64,000 nucleotides of DNA from the NCBI GenBank assembly GCA_021234155.1, contig JAJEKV010000001.1, forward strand, positions 15,755,491 to 15,819,490, in the 5' to 3' direction. The notes beneath the pieces are model-generated. The model was not told the DNA's origin. It saw only the letters and a list, made by a program, of their open reading frames with translations, and searched no databases. Shown here piece by piece: positions 23,380-37,183 of this stretch; the first letter of the stretch is position 1; every line of letters starts with the position of its first letter. The translations under genes were made by a program, and so were the position numbers. The DNA is from Isoetes taiwanensis (lineage: Eukaryota; Streptophyta; Lycopodiopsida; Isoetales; Isoetaceae).

Positions 23380-26300
23380 ATTTGAGAATCTTGACAAAGG
23401 ATGTGTGAGACCCATATGGGTTGGTGGCCCAAGCATTAAAAGTTTCAACAACAAAATTGTCGTAACCATATTGGTTCACTAGTTATGTCCTTTTTTTTAT
23501 TCAAGGAGCTCATCTTTGGATTTTGTGGCTCCCAAGATTGAGAGACCCACCCATAAGGATGAGCCGAATTTAGAGGGAAGACTCAAAAACCATCTTTAGA
23601 GGGAAGAATCAAAAAGCAGCGCTTCCGGCTATTCTTTGCTCTAATTTGTTTTTTGTTCCATTAAGGCGCCCTTCAGTCCGTCCATAGCACATCCATAAGA
23701 ATCGGCATGCCAACCAGGCTTGGGAGGTACAGCCCGCCAAAGTCTATTTCTAGCCCAAAAGAAATTTTTTCCTTCAACCATTAAGAGAACGACCCCTAAA
23801 TAAGACTCAGGAAATTAAGCTGCTCTGAATTTGGCAATAAGCTCCTCAAATGTCGTATTTATACGACCTCAAATATAATAGTGCATCCAAATCTTATTCC
23901 CAACCTTTGCGTGCATATCCTCCCACAATACAAAGAGGATTGTGCAAACTTTATGGAGAAGCTTAGGAACCCATATGATACTAGTAACGGGTGCCGGGCG
24001 TTGCCGGGCATAAACACAATTTTTTGTAGGTTTCCCTCAAGATAGAATTTGTTGTAGGTTTCCCTCAAGTTGTAGATATAGTCATTATATTATAGGAATG
24101 GTCATCGTCTAAATGTGCATTGACATGAAGACATGTTTATAGGTTGTGTTAAGCCATGCTTTGCAACACTGTTATGCTATGACTTTAGTTCCTAGACAAA
24201 TAGAAAACTATAGAGATTGGGACATTACGTTTGCAGATACAATTATACCACTAAGTATAATAACGTAGACTCTGAGCCATATTGAGGTATGTTGACGGAT
24301 TTTCCCCACAATCCCCAACACGTGGCCTCCAGAGGCAAAAATCAAGATCAAGTGGCTTCAAAAGTTGTTGCTGAGTTATTGTATTTTTAGTGCTTTAAAA
24401 TACTTCTCTATCTATTGCTCAAATTTGGTTTGAAATTTGCACTAAATATTGTATATGGTTACTAAACCATTGGCGTCATTTTCTAGCTCCATATGCATTA
24501 TTAAGGCTCAAGTACCTCCCAAAATGTACATCGAAGACTCCAAATTTCTCGAGCATACATATACCCAAGGCCACAAAAATGAATTTCCAACATAATGCAA
24601 ACCATGTTTAGGCATATTTTACTGTAGGTTGAATGTTAAGAAGGTGACATTTTAACAAAGCTATAAGAATGATATCTTTGAAGCTCAAATATGAAAACCA
24701 AAGCCAATGAGAAGCATCAAGATTGGAGAACTTCACGAGTCATTCTCGAAAAGATCAAAATGCAAATCTTTTTAGTCAATACAACATATTCCTTAGAAAT
24801 TAGCATCAAAGCCACATCGATTAAGCTAAAGCTCTGGTTGTAGTATCTCTTAACAAATGATCATATATGTCTCATATATTAATGATAGACTATGAGTAAA
24901 GAGGGTTGGTGCAAGACCTACAAATACACAAAGCAAAAATTGGATAATGCCACCTTTGGCTACTATTTTCATTCACCAGCAATAATTGGTTAAACATCTC
25001 AAGAACATACATTCTATAGTACCTAAATAAATGAATTGCATCGCGGTGAATAAGACTAAATGGGAAAGAAAAGTACCTTTATCCGCGAAGTGTAAAGTGT
25101 TGCCAACCTCTTACCTCTTGTTTTTGTTTGACTATTAGGACATATTTATAATCCAGCTACAATGGCAAAAGACATATTGATGGAATAATATAGCAAATAC
25201 ATTGTTGCATCTTGACATTAAAGATGCATCATTTTAAATTCAATTCCTGCCTATATAAGGACAAAAGATATATAAAGCATTTTGGAAGCCGCTAAAATGA
25301 CATGCAATAAAGTGACTTTTGTAAGCTATGAGGATAATTGCTAACGACGGACTCAAAGACCATTTGTTTATAAATCAAAGCAAGAAGGAATTGATCAGTT
25401 TATTTATAGACTCTCTATATTGGCGAGAAAAGAAACCGCAGAATAAATGCTAGCGAGGTTTGGGGGCCTTCACTATAGCAAATCAATCGTGATTCAAATG
25501 ATCTATGTAAATGATGAATCTACGATATGTGACTCTTAATGCATTTGTGTAATTAGAAGTAGGTAGCAAGCGGTTGTTACAAGGATTTGAACAAATGGTT
25601 TAACCATTGGAACTTACAAAGCCATCTCCCCATACTCGGATGAGTTTAAGGTACGTGCCTTACGATGCATCTTTGTGACTTATCAACAAAAAGAAGCTTC
25701 TGTATTACATTAGAGACTTTAACCCTAAAAGCACTCATAGTATACAACCATATCTGGCATACCATAGCATGTTCCTGGTGATCCCCGAGCAATTCATGTA
25801 TCTTGGATGAGCTCCCACCGTCTAATGATTGAAAGGTAGATGAGCGAAGGCTGGAAGAAGATCCGCGGAGAATTTGTATACGTAAGGGAAGGGGTAGAAT
25901 CCAGGCATCCGCGCTATCTACTATGTCATAGGCATGATGCTCTCGTGCCAAATATTCTATGATACCCTGGAATTTACCCATGGGCGAGTTGTTCCAACAT
26001 CATCCTGCACTTTCTCATTTTGGGTTGTTTCAGCCGGGAACTCTTGCATGACACAAGAGATAAAAGAAGTATAATTCGTAACTTTTGTGACATATTGTAA
26101 GCATGTTTGTCCCATAGCCCTCACGGGCTTTTAGTTGGGCGTTAATAAACTTTATTATTGTGTATTATAAATGCAGACAGCCTGACCAAACAAAGACGTT
26201 TTTCATATTTCAAAATTCTCTGAAATATTTGTGCTCAATCATGGCCAACTCTTATATTAATATATCTCCAATTTGAAGATTCCAAGCAAATCCGTTTTGA

Positions 26301-27600
26301 TCCCTGATGCAGCAGGATCCAATTTTCTTGTAGAACCCTCTTAAACTGGTGGCTCTTGAAATTCAAGCACCCTTTCGCAGCTCAGTCATGATTACTGGAG
26401 ATGAACATGTTGCTTTGCAATGCAAGGCTGACCTAATGTTTGATATCACTTTAAATTTTTATGGAGAATACAATTTACGTGGGTTAAATTTGCTTTGGTG
26501 GATGCCATTTCAGCTGATTTTATGCACATCTTAATATCGATAGCTAGCATTGCAAGCTATAGGCATTTCAACATTCTTCAGAGGGTATGAACATGCCTTG
26601 GTCGGATAAGGAGTGATGTTCAACTAGGTTTATACAGCGTCAAATGCGATGGCAAGCATTGCATGCTGCAAGACTAACAACGCAACATGGTTGAGGAGAA
26701 TGTGAATCGCCTTAAGATCAGCGCGGATAGGTAAGATATGCTCCTCATGCATATCCTATTGATGGTAGGGTGATTTCACACTTCTTTATCTTTCTAAGTA
26801 AAATATATCACTCCAGAACCTTGTTAGGTACAGTCTCAATTGATGTTATTCCCAATGTTGTTTCAAAAATTAGAAGCGGGAAAGAATACTTACGAAAATT
26901 GATTGTTGCTGGTGAGTTTGAGGAAGCCGGGGAAAATGGCGTCGCCATTTTTCTTGATTTGTTTGTCCTTTTCCCGGATTTTTGATTCAAACTCTTTTCT
27001 TGGCGATTCTCTCTGAAATTCATCAACTACACTTGGTTGGCTCGATTTTGAAGGAGATCTTTGGCTGCCCACGAGGGCGGCTTTAACAAATTACTCATGC
27101 TTTGAGTATTGATGGACACAAAAATCTTCCTGAATTCCCTCCAAAACATGGCACCGAGATTTACGTGGTTTTTCTCTCGGGCTCATCTTGGCGGGATATG
27201 GAATTCCTTGGTAGCAATACCTTCTTCCTGATTCCCTATTTCGGCAAGAGTATACCTTTGTCTAGCTGCGTTGAATTTGAGATGTAGTTACATGGTTAAG
27301 AGGTCATTGGAGAACAGCAGATTTCAACCAAGCAGAGATTTCGAGTCAGTGTGATTGGAATGAGATGAAAGATCGTGTGAAGGTTTATTGAGGAATTAGA
27401 AAATTGGAGTAAGAGTTGTATTTGGACGATTTCGTAAAAGATTTCACAAATTGGACATGCATGGCTTCTGGTTTGGCAATCCGATCTCTTTTAGTTAATT
27501 TTGATCCTATCTAATTGGCTTCCTTCCCTGTTTTTCTTTCTTTTGCCACTTTGGGGCTTAATTCATTGGTGCTCTTTTGTTGTTTTCAGCACGTACCTTT
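23380..27600. other. Spacer, nothing recognised
   Basis: No protein family recognised. A short direct repeat, 'ttgtaggtttccctcaag', occurs at about 24,023-24,040 and 24,052-24,070. About 24,300-25,600 is uniform AT-rich sequence resembling LTR or internal non-coding element DNA, without partners in this window. Frames at 25,646-25,981 and 26,770-27,072 lack motifs. Confidence 0.5.
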
Positions 27601-30019
27601 ACCATGGCCTTTAATTCCTCCGTAAACCCTAAAAATTTAGCCTTTCTCTTGCTCCTTTGCCAAAATTCCAGCACTGACGACCGGCTGTTCTCGAAGCAGT
27701 TTCCTTTCAAGAGAAGTACAAGAAACTATACTCTTGGGAAATTTTACTTGGAATTTACGACTTCTATACGATATGGACCCCAATTTCATGAAGTCCCCTT
27801 GGGATAATCTTTTCTTGATCTACGACCACGGGGGCATTCTTCACCCTATTAGTCCAAATATTGGTATCCGCCATTATGGAGTCGAGAATACACGGTAGCG
27901 TCGGATGATGGGAAGCTGGGCGGCGGATTCAAAAGAACTAGACCACACCTTCAACAAAGCAAAATGAGACTTCTGATTGGTATTTCTCTTTAATCTTCCT
28001 ATTGTTCATTCTAGAGTTGATGCTTTATCAATTCGAGTACATCATAGTCAAGGTCAAAAATGTAGGATTAAGCTTGACAGAGCTATGGGCTTTTTCTCCT
28101 TAACTAAATAAAAGGGAATCGTAATTCAAGCTGTTTAAACCTTCCCTTATTATGTAGATATTGGAATGCTAGATCAGTATTTTCTTTCTCAACTATATGG
28201 TCCCTTGACTTTTGAAACCACTCAAAGCTGTCCTTCCTCAAATGGCATCGAAACTTGATATTGACCAAGCGAACAATCTTTGTATTGCCTCAACCTCTGC
28301 TTTTGGACTTAATCCTATCTCTTGGGATGAAGAATGTTTAAACTTCTCTTTAACACTATTGGCACCTATATTTCTCTTGAATACTCTCCATCCTAGACCT
28401 CCACGTGCATGCTGATTAGACCTTTTCAAAAATTCCTATTTCCATTCCTTTCAAAGATGCTGGAGTAGAATCTTCTTTGGCTCTTAGATAGTGGATTGCC
28501 CTCCCAATGCCAAAATGCTTCCCACAGACATTCTGGTACTCACGTACAAATCTTCACAATATCACTCAAGACAACAGAGGCTAATGTGATTGAAGGGGAG
28601 AAAATGGCGGGCTCTACTCACCAACTTCGGTGATAATACTAGGGAACACTCGGCCAGTGAGGTGGCTATTTAAACGAAACAAGTCCAAGGTTACGGACAC
28701 ATTTCCAAAAATTACCCGAGGAGAATAGTAATTTCAGTGGACCAGAGATTGGCTAAGCGCTACAAAAGGATTGAGAAGCGAGAAGTAGAGGATAAAGCCA
28801 AGGAAAAACTCTTTGAAGACAACTCTTTCCAAAATAAGAGAAGAGCAATATGGTATAACAATTGGGGAGCCAAAACTTTTGGTTAAAGTCTTTATTCCCG
28901 AGAAAAATCATACTTCTCATGATTTTATACTTGACTTGAAGCCAATATGTAAGATGCTAGGAAATCAAGATAAGGTCATTGCTCTTATAGCCTTATGGAC
29001 TTCGATCTAGTAATGAGCAAGACGGGATCATGCTATAAAATCTCGGTAAAGCTAAGCGAGAATATGAATTCTCTTGAAAAGAATTCACGGACTTCTTCTA
29101 CTACTCGGCAAGCCTATACAGGCCGAGCCATAACTTCTAATGGCATAAGCGTTAAATCAGTTTAGTTTTGACAGATCTACACATTTTCGCACTTCAATGA
29201 AGTTAATTATGATGGGAGCAATGCTGCAACAGGGAGTATATGGCTCAACACAAGATAAGCTGCCTAAAAGCTGTCAAAACACTTTTGGTGTGCTCATTGA
29301 ATTAATTTAGGTCTGATTTGCATAAGAGCAAAATTAATGTTGTCCCTCTATTGCCTTTCTGCACCACAAACATAAAGAGATTCCCTCACCTCACAACCAG
29401 CCTATTCCCTCCTCCTGTGCGCCATCTCGCCCATGCATGGTGAGTTTGGACTATCCCATCATAAGCGTGCCCCAGAGTCTCAAAATATCGATAAAGGATT
29501 CGCGGATCTATTTCTTCCACTTTGCAAATGGTTCTTGGCTGAAGATAAGGATCCTCTCTACGGGGAAAATAGAGGTCAATAAATTGGATACTTTTGACTA
29601 TGTCCCTAAGATACAGAATAAAGAATGCTGCCATGAGAAAAGAGCAGGTTGAAACCACATGAAAATTCGAGCAAGTTAATCATTACGCTCCTTTAAAATA
29701 ACCTTGATATTAATTCTATGTTTCATTTTTATCTGCACGGTGGTTATTAGGTAATAGTGATTATATTGATCATAGTGATGGTGAAGATCAAATAATTGAC
29801 AAGAGAATTGGGGGAAAGGAAGAGTATCTTCTTAGAAATTCTACCAAAATCATCTAAGTACGTGAGGGACCATCCGGCTAATAAGTCTAGTAAAAGGTTG
29901 GGAATAACAAAGGCTCCATATAGAGGTTGAATAAAACTCACGCTCAAAATACAAAGAACCGAAATCAAAATCTTCTAGATATTGATTTTTTCCTTCAACT
30001 TTTAGCCAATCTCTCTCTA

Positions 30020-30760
30020 GATATGAAGATTTTATCTTGGGAATCTTAGAGAATTAAAGGCCCTCTTAAAAGAAGAAAGAGCCATTGCTCCAAATCGAGG
30101 TTATATAATGCTGATATTACTCTTCTTAGGAAGTCAACTTCCTTCCTTTGAAGGAAAGCTAGTAACTTGGGTGATTGGATTTATCCCAATTCCTCACTAT
30201 TTGGATTGATTACATTTGGGGCGAGTGGTGGCCTTGCTATCATTTGGAGGAGCTGACCTCAATCTATCTCTTGTTATAATGGCCTCGAACATGCTTGGTA
30301 TTTACTCTTTACTGTTTCCAATTACGTCTTTGGTATTGTTAACATCTATGCTCCAACTAGTCCAAATGATAAAGAACTTTGTTTGGAAGAGATCAACTCT
30401 TAGCTAGCCTCTCAAAATTTGGGCTGTTTGGATTGTGCTTTGGGGACTTCAATAACACTCCTTCACAGGACCTGAAATTAGGGAACAAAATCAATATGAC
30501 TAGATCACGAGACAAGCACGGGACTCTCTTCTTTCTAATAATGGCTGATCTATATCCCTCTACATTGCCAATTATACTTGGTCAAATAAGCAAAAGATAA
30601 AACTAGAGTCTCATGCTTTGGGCCAGATTTTATATTTCAAATCCTTCCACTTCCTTCTGGGATACTTGATTATGTCTCTAGTGATGAAGGAACTTCTATT
30701 CGATCATCAACCTCGGTTTAGCATACTTCTCATGTACGAATTCAAAGGCAAGGAAATTAC
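30020..30760 (+). pseudogene. LINE endonuclease (APE-type) domain
   Basis: The region opens with KILSWE-x-LREL near 30,025-30,055, corresponding to the start of APE-like LINE endonucleases (L-S-W-N-x-R-G-L). It continues with LPSFEGKLVTWV near 30,135-30,175 and GGLAII-like sequence near 30,220. NIYAPTSPNDKEL is split across frames near 30,340-30,380, and a GDFNNT block follows near 30,445-30,460 (catalytic Asp-x-Asn). Frame shifts interrupt it. The domain would nick target DNA to prime reverse transcription. Confidence 0.72.
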
Positions 30761-31499
30761 CCTTTAGGATTCAATACATCTCTCTGAATAATACAAGGAA
30801 CTTACGCTCTCGAGTTTTCTGCCTTTTATGAGGATCTCTCTTGTCAGAAATATAGGTATGCATCGAGGAAATCAGTTCTATTCTAAAATCAAAGCTATTA
30901 AATCTTGGATCAAGAAATGGTCTAAGATAAGGCATCTTGATGTGAAGAGGAAAAGAATCAACTTCTCATGCTCATGAAGGAAGTAGGATCTTTATTGACA
31001 AGATCCAACTAATTTAAACCTGCAAATTGGTAAGGAAGTTCTGGAAGGAAGATTAGAAACATTGAGGAGATGGAGGTAAGGATGGCCATCAGATGTAAAA
31101 TCAAATACTCTCTAACCAAATGGATTACGGCGCTCAAAGTTTTTCTTGAGGGGGTAGCGTAAGTAGGGTGCTTTCGAAACTCTATAGCAGAAGTTGAGGA
31201 TGATAGGTAAGGGAATAAATATTCTTCTACTCACTCACGACATCTCTTCTTTTCTTGAGGAGACAAATATCTGGGATATTTTATGTAGACAAGCCTATTC
31301 CTTTTCAATGACATGGCCAAAGCAACTGAATTTAAAAATCTAGTCAATATCTTTTTATGCCGCTGCTCCTGAAGTGATGAATGCTACTATAAATGATCCT
31401 CCTTCACCAGTTGAGATCCTAACTACCCTTTCTTCTTTCGATGAAAGGAAAATCTCCACAGTCACGATGGGCTGCCGGCTGAATTTTATGTTAAGTTAC

Positions 31500-32700
31500 A
31501 CGGGATGTCCTTAAAGATGATATTACTTCCATGATTCATGACTTACGGAACAATGACTGCCTTCAGACTTCTATTGCTGAGTGGTTTCATAGCTTTGATC
31601 CCAAAGTTGATCATCCAAATAAGTTTCAAGATTGGAGACCTATCTCTCTCACTAATGCGCACCTATAAGCTTTGTGCCAAGATTGGCCCAACTCTAGGAA
31701 TCAATAGCTATCTTCAAGGAATATAGAGTCCCCAATCAGTAAAACTTTCTACCCTAAAGAGATACATTCTTGATAATTATGTAGCGGCGGCTATGGAGGG
31801 CTTACATTTGGAACAAAATTTTTAAATCCAGTGCATTCTTTAAAAGCTGGATTTCAAGAGGAAGGCCTTTATTTCGGTCGGATGGGATTTTCTTGTGAAT
31901 TTGCCATGGTCAAGCTTGGTTTTCATCCCAAACTCATTAATCTAATCCTTAGGCTTAATCTTAGATCCAAGTCCGAATTTGTGCTTATAAATGTAGGTGT
32001 GCCCTCTGGTTTTTCTCTCTATCATAGCCGGAGTTAGTGAGATATCCTCTTGCTCCTTACCTATTTCTAGTTGCAGCTGATTTGCTCACAAAGTCATCAC
32101 CTAATGTCGGGAAAGGCTAACGATTAAAGGACTTAAACCCCTAACTCAGATGGAAATTATCTTACCGCTTCAATATCTTGCATTGACACTCTCCTTCCTT
32201 GCAGAAGCTGATTTGGCAAATATTGACTTTTTCCTTAAAGTCGCATATCAATTCTCAGTATTTATGAGTATTTATCTCAATGTCAATAAAGAGCTTAATT
32301 ATGGCGATCTTCCTCATCAGCGGGTTCTTGATATTAATGTTCTCCCACGTGGGTCAAGCCAGCGGAAACTTTAGGAATGCCTCTATCTATAAATCAGAGC
32401 TTGAAAGGGCTTTGGGATCCTGATATTCTTCAAAAGAATTAAAAAGCTGAATAACTCTGAAATTATCTCACCCTATTTGGTAGAACTATCATTGCAAACT
32501 CACGATTCTTGCTGGCTCTCATGTCTACTTTTCTCTTGCTCTCCTAAGTGTATTTATCACCGAGCTCGAAAAATAATCAGAAACTTTATTTGGAAGGCAG
32601 TCCTTGTCAAGCTGGAATTCCTCACTTAGGAGCTAAAATAGCGGTGGTCTTGGCTGCAGGACCTTTTCTTCAAGCCCAATCTCTTGCGAGGTAAATTTGT
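31500..32700 (+). pseudogene. LINE reverse transcriptase domain
   Basis: GFIALIPK near 31,583-31,610, DW-x-P-ISL near 31,635-31,655, and YKLCAKI near 31,663-31,685 are the classic RT fingers of plant L1 elements. RYILDNYVAAAMEGLH near 31,760-31,805 follows. Near 31,900-31,980 the frame MVKLGFHPKLINLILRLNL matches the segment after the F-D catalytic motif, and a VRQGDPLAPYLF-like stretch is split across frames near 32,035-32,065. The YxDD box expected near 32,200 is not clear: AEADLANIDFFLK is read there. Confidence 0.78.
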
Positions 32701-33394
32701 TTGGGGTAAGCTGTAGGAACCAATCTCACGCTCATAAGTTCATCGGATCTTTGGATCAATCTTAGTCACATCCTTCTGGTCATCCATCTGTTCATCATCT
32801 GTTGCAAACTCAGCCTTTACTCATTTTAGCTGCTCCTAATATCTCTCCTTTGATGAATAATGTCGATTATGGCTTGGAATTCCATTTCTCCCCACTTTCA
32901 ATTCATCTCATCGGATCATTTGCACTCTGAGATATACCTATTTTCTGGAATCCTATCTTAGTTAATCATAATTCCAATGTTGGCAATCAAACACCTAAGT
33001 TTTAAGTGACGTGCTGGTCTGTATTACATAAGAGATCTTTCATTGGATGTAGACTGATTTCTTGGTACTCTTAAAAAAATATCATCAAAAGTACCTCATC
33101 TGACAGGAAAGTCTATCTCCTTGTAGGCGCTTTTTGACAAATCTTTCTCTTCGGGAAAAGGTAGTTGGTCTCACGAATGACAAGTTTGATTACAAAGTAG
33201 TGATAATCTATAAGTGCCTTTCCATGATCCTATTAATATCAAGGCAATGACTAAAATGGGGTATTAATCATATACTCAATAAAAGATCTCTTCAAGAACT
33301 GTCACGGGACTCTTCTTGCCCTCCCAAAATTTCCCTCTTGTATATGACTTGTGCAAATGGCGGCAAGTAACTTACAATCCCTTTCTAAAAGTAT

Positions 33395-33660
33395 CATAAT
33401 ATTATGCGGTGCCCTTTGGGATTACAATGTGAGGAAGTATATCTCACATTTTCAAATTTTGCACTAAATTAGATAGTTTTTGGAATTGGATTCTTTGGAA
33501 AATTTAGGATTCATTATGATGGAAATTTAACTTATGATCCAAAATGATGACACTTTTAATATCACAGTTATTTTCATTGCCCTTTGGAATATCATGGAAG
33601 GCTAGGAATGCGTGTTTTGTATGGGAAGAAAAGACCTTGATTTTTTACTGATTAAGATGA
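33395..33660 (+). pseudogene. LINE C-terminal zinc-finger and tail region
   Basis: Near 33,400-33,470 a Cys-Pro...Cys-Glu-Glu...His...Cys arrangement is readable across two frames, in the pattern of the zf-RVT domain after plant LINE RT. Near 33,570-33,640 IFIALWNI and KARNACFVWEEK are separated by a single frame change, matching the W-x-I-W-x-x-R-N-x-x-x-F block that follows it. No intact RNase H domain can be shown downstream. Confidence 0.6.
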
Positions 33661-35003
33661 ATTTCCAATTTGACTTTGAAACTATTATTACTGCTCATAA
33701 AAATAAAGTTGGAACTAATCATGTGAAATTGGAGCTTTATGGAAACTACAGGGGATTTACAATTTATTTGCTTCAAAATTTAAATATTTGTGGATTCTAA
33801 TGTTTTGCTTTCACAGTGAAGCAGAATATCTTTGATTTTTACTGTGAGGGAGGGCAAAGGAAATTGATGACAGCTTCGCCATTCAGCCAGCACTTTCAGT
33901 GGATCAGTCATGAAAAATGATCTAGCAACATCTATGGAGTCTTTTTCTTATGAAAAGAGGACGCATGAGATATCGAAAGAAAGTGAAGACCTTTGGGCAT
34001 CTATTTTACTGCCGAGGGAAGTGGTTGAATCCACTTGCCTTTGGGCTTTCTTGGCCAACCATCATTTTATTCTCCTTTGAAGGCAGGTGACAAGAATCTG
34101 AGAACCATGTACTACAATCATAAACTTCTAGGTACGTCTGTGGCTCGCTGGCATTATTCTTTGGAGGGCGAGAGATAAGAATTCGGGCTCTTTTCACCCA
34201 ATAATTGGGGCCCGAACCAATACTTCTTTGGATCCGACCCTTTAATGCCTACTTGTGATTTCTTCTTCGCGATCATGGAATCCTCTTCCCGCAACCATCT
34301 ACCAATCATTCTTGCTCTTGTCTAATCTTGATCTATTTATGTTTCGGGAAGGATTGCCTTTTTGCGAGTTTTCTGATTTCAAGCGAGTTACCTCCCTCAA
34401 CAATTGAGACTTCTTGGACCTGTTCACACACACTTAGGGATCATTTTCTTCTTGGCTTAGTAGCATTTTGCTACTTTTCACGTGGATACTTTGTTGAAGC
34501 TTGTTATTCTAGAGCTCATATTGATAATATGATGCTCTTAAATGATACTGTTACTTTTTCATGTGCTTCCTTATAAAGCACAAACATGCCTCACGTGCAC
34601 GAGATTTTATAATTAATGGTAAAATGACTCTCTTGCTATCAAAAAAAGAAAGCGAGGAAAGAAAAAGCCTGATGTAGTTTTCAATAAATGCCCATTGCTC
34701 TTTCCGTTATTATTAAAAAGATGCGGCAATCGGTGAGTAGTGATGCTTAGAAACAACATAGATTAAACACTTAAAACTATAAAGTGCAAGTATCTTACCT
34801 AGTAATGGAATGATCACGAGCTCTCACGAATAGCTCCACGGTGTTAAAATGTGTAAAAGCTGCAAACACCCGAGTTCATATGTGCATCTTAGAGTGTAAA
34901 ACCTTGTGCAATGCATGCTACACATAATACCAATGGCGGTATGCATCGGATATAATAAGCGGTATTAAAGCCCCTTTTAAAGCATTACATTTATACATGC
35001 ATG

Positions 35004-35097
35004 TTTTATACTATATTCCATAGGAACCATCCATAGCTTCTTTTATTTGTAGGTTTTATTTCTTTTTATACTATATTCCATAGGAACCATCCATAGC
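35004..35097. repeat. 34 bp perfect direct repeat, 60 bp period
   Basis: The 34 bases at 35,004-35,037 recur without change at 35,064-35,097. They begin ttttatactatattcc and end accatccatagc. The 26 bp between them are T-rich. Confidence 0.9.
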
Positions 35098-37154
35098 CTT
35101 GACGATTGCTTCTAGAAGGTTTAGCATAAGCATAGAGTCCACATAAAATAAAATATGAATCTAAATCTAGGACACACATAATGAATGCGATAATAAAAAA
35201 GTAGTAGACTTACTCCTAACGCCAAAGTATGCATATTCTAAACGTTAACATCTTTGTGGCACAAAAAGAGGCTCTTTAGGGCGTAGAGATACAAAATTTA
35301 TTTCAGCGTAGAAGATCCATAGCTAAAGCCTTCATTTGCATTTGCTTAATGAAGCTATTTAGAAAACGTACTAAATATAACACGTAGAGACAATAAAGCA
35401 TATTAGTAAGATTTTGCGAGAGTACAAATAGTTCGAATGTTTGATATAATGGGCCACACTGACTTCACGTAATAAATACGTGATCCTGCTTATCTATAGG
35501 AATTGTTCTAAAAGAAACAATTCAAACACTTACTTATTGATCAATGTGAAGGCCTAGAACTCAGCACAACTCTTGCGGATAAATGTGATCGAACACGGAT
35601 AGGTATTTGGTGATGGACTAAATAATTGTTCTACCATTTCTCGATTCCCATAAGCGACACTCTGATTACTTGACTTCTAAGGAATGAAAATGAACTGCAC
35701 AAAAGACTTAAAATAGATAGGTACAAAATAGAAGTCTCATCTCACTTAAGTTGTTCGTACGTGGGAATTAACCTGACAATCCTTTGAAATGGAGCTCGTT
35801 TATGCCGCGGACTGTAAACCTAGCACCAACATTAAGATGTAAATGCGCGTTGCGGCTATATAAGAATTGCATTTTTCAAGGTAAAATAAATGATTATGTG
35901 CTTTGAGGCCATGCATACAATGTGTCCATGCATCTGATGTATGTATCATGTACAAAAAAGGCTGTCTACTTCAGTTATATAAGTACCTTATGTTATTCTG
36001 CGTTCTTAGGGAAGGGTTTCCATGGGGAAAAGAAGTCTTTTTATGTGATGGTGAAGCGACCGGAAGGAGATAGATTCTTGGTCAGTTATTGAAGAGGCGA
36101 GTTGTGTGCAGAGAGATGCAGGGAGGCGTTAACGGGAGCCTGAGAGGAAGCAAGCGGGATTCGGTGGGGATCCGGCCGCACGGTTTCTAGTGTTTGTATA
36201 AATTTGTGTTGATTTAATAATGATTGCTTTGAGCGTGAAGTATAAACTTGGGGTTAAAATCATATGGCAAATTCATGAATAGAATAGAGATAGGCATGCA
36301 TGGTTAATGGATAGAGCATATTAACCAATTCAAACCAACTAGTTGCTTGAGTTATAGAGCACGTCATTGGAGTTATAGTAGTAATTTAGAAGGAAGTTGA
36401 TCTAGTTAAAAGTAATAAGATATTAGTGAAGGTTGTATTTTGCTTAAGCACCGGGCATTGCATGTTGTATGGTAGAGATAGTAATGGTATATAAGTTTTC
36501 CTTTGTTATGAGGTATAGAGGTATGGGGTTTCTGGGTAGAATTGTGTGAAATGTACTGTTGATATTGGGTGGGAGATTCTTGTGTGTGATCTATGTGTGA
36601 GTATATTTCTGGGGCGGAGTCTAGGTCTGATGGTCTAGACTTCATGAGTTATTACGGTCTATGGTATTATTTGAACATCGAGGCTGGTACCATATGGTAC
36701 AAGCGTCATGCAGGTTAAGTGGTCCTCAATGCTGGGCCTTGGCGTGGATAGGTGTAATACCTGCAGTAGTTTATACATATCCTTGGCACGATCTTGGATT
36801 GACCTTAATAGACCCCGAGGAATATTGGGCACATGGTGCTGTGATTGCTTGGTTATTGTATATATGTTTTAATGTTGTTGGAATTAAGTTACGTAGATGT
36901 ACTTGGTGTAATAATTATGCATTGTGATTATACTTGGACTAAGTAACCTAGGTTGCTGAGAGGAGCTCACGGTAAAGGCTGGTGTATTATTCTAAGTTAG
37001 GCTTTGTGGTGGGCATTTTTAGATATATCCTAGATCGATCATGATCCATGCATTTGTACCCGTGGTTGATGGGTATGCTTGAGGTGTGAGATGCTCAGGA
37101 AAGTAGCCAAGCGGGCGAGAGTGGAAGTGTGTGGATTGCTATTCAATAAACTTG

Positions 37155-37183
37155 ATTATTATTACTATTATTATTATTATTAT
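37155..37183. repeat. (ATT)n microsatellite
   Basis: About nine ATT/TTA units with one ACT interruption. Confidence 0.9.

Larger units (their letters stand above)
27604..34600 (+). mobile_element. L1-type LINE, decayed, plus strand
   Basis: Endonuclease, reverse transcriptase, C-terminal zinc finger and a downstream helix-rich region follow one another in the order of a plant L1-type non-LTR retrotransposon. The upstream limit is uncertain: an ATG at 27,604 opens a frame that may be ORF1, and QGYGHISKNYPR-like sequence near 28,680-28,715 looks like half of a CCHC zinc knuckle with its Cys positions lost. The right limit is near 34,600, without a clear poly(A) tail or target duplication. There are many frame shifts and stops; this is a dead copy, possibly made to look worse by sequence error. 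Confidence 0.72.
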
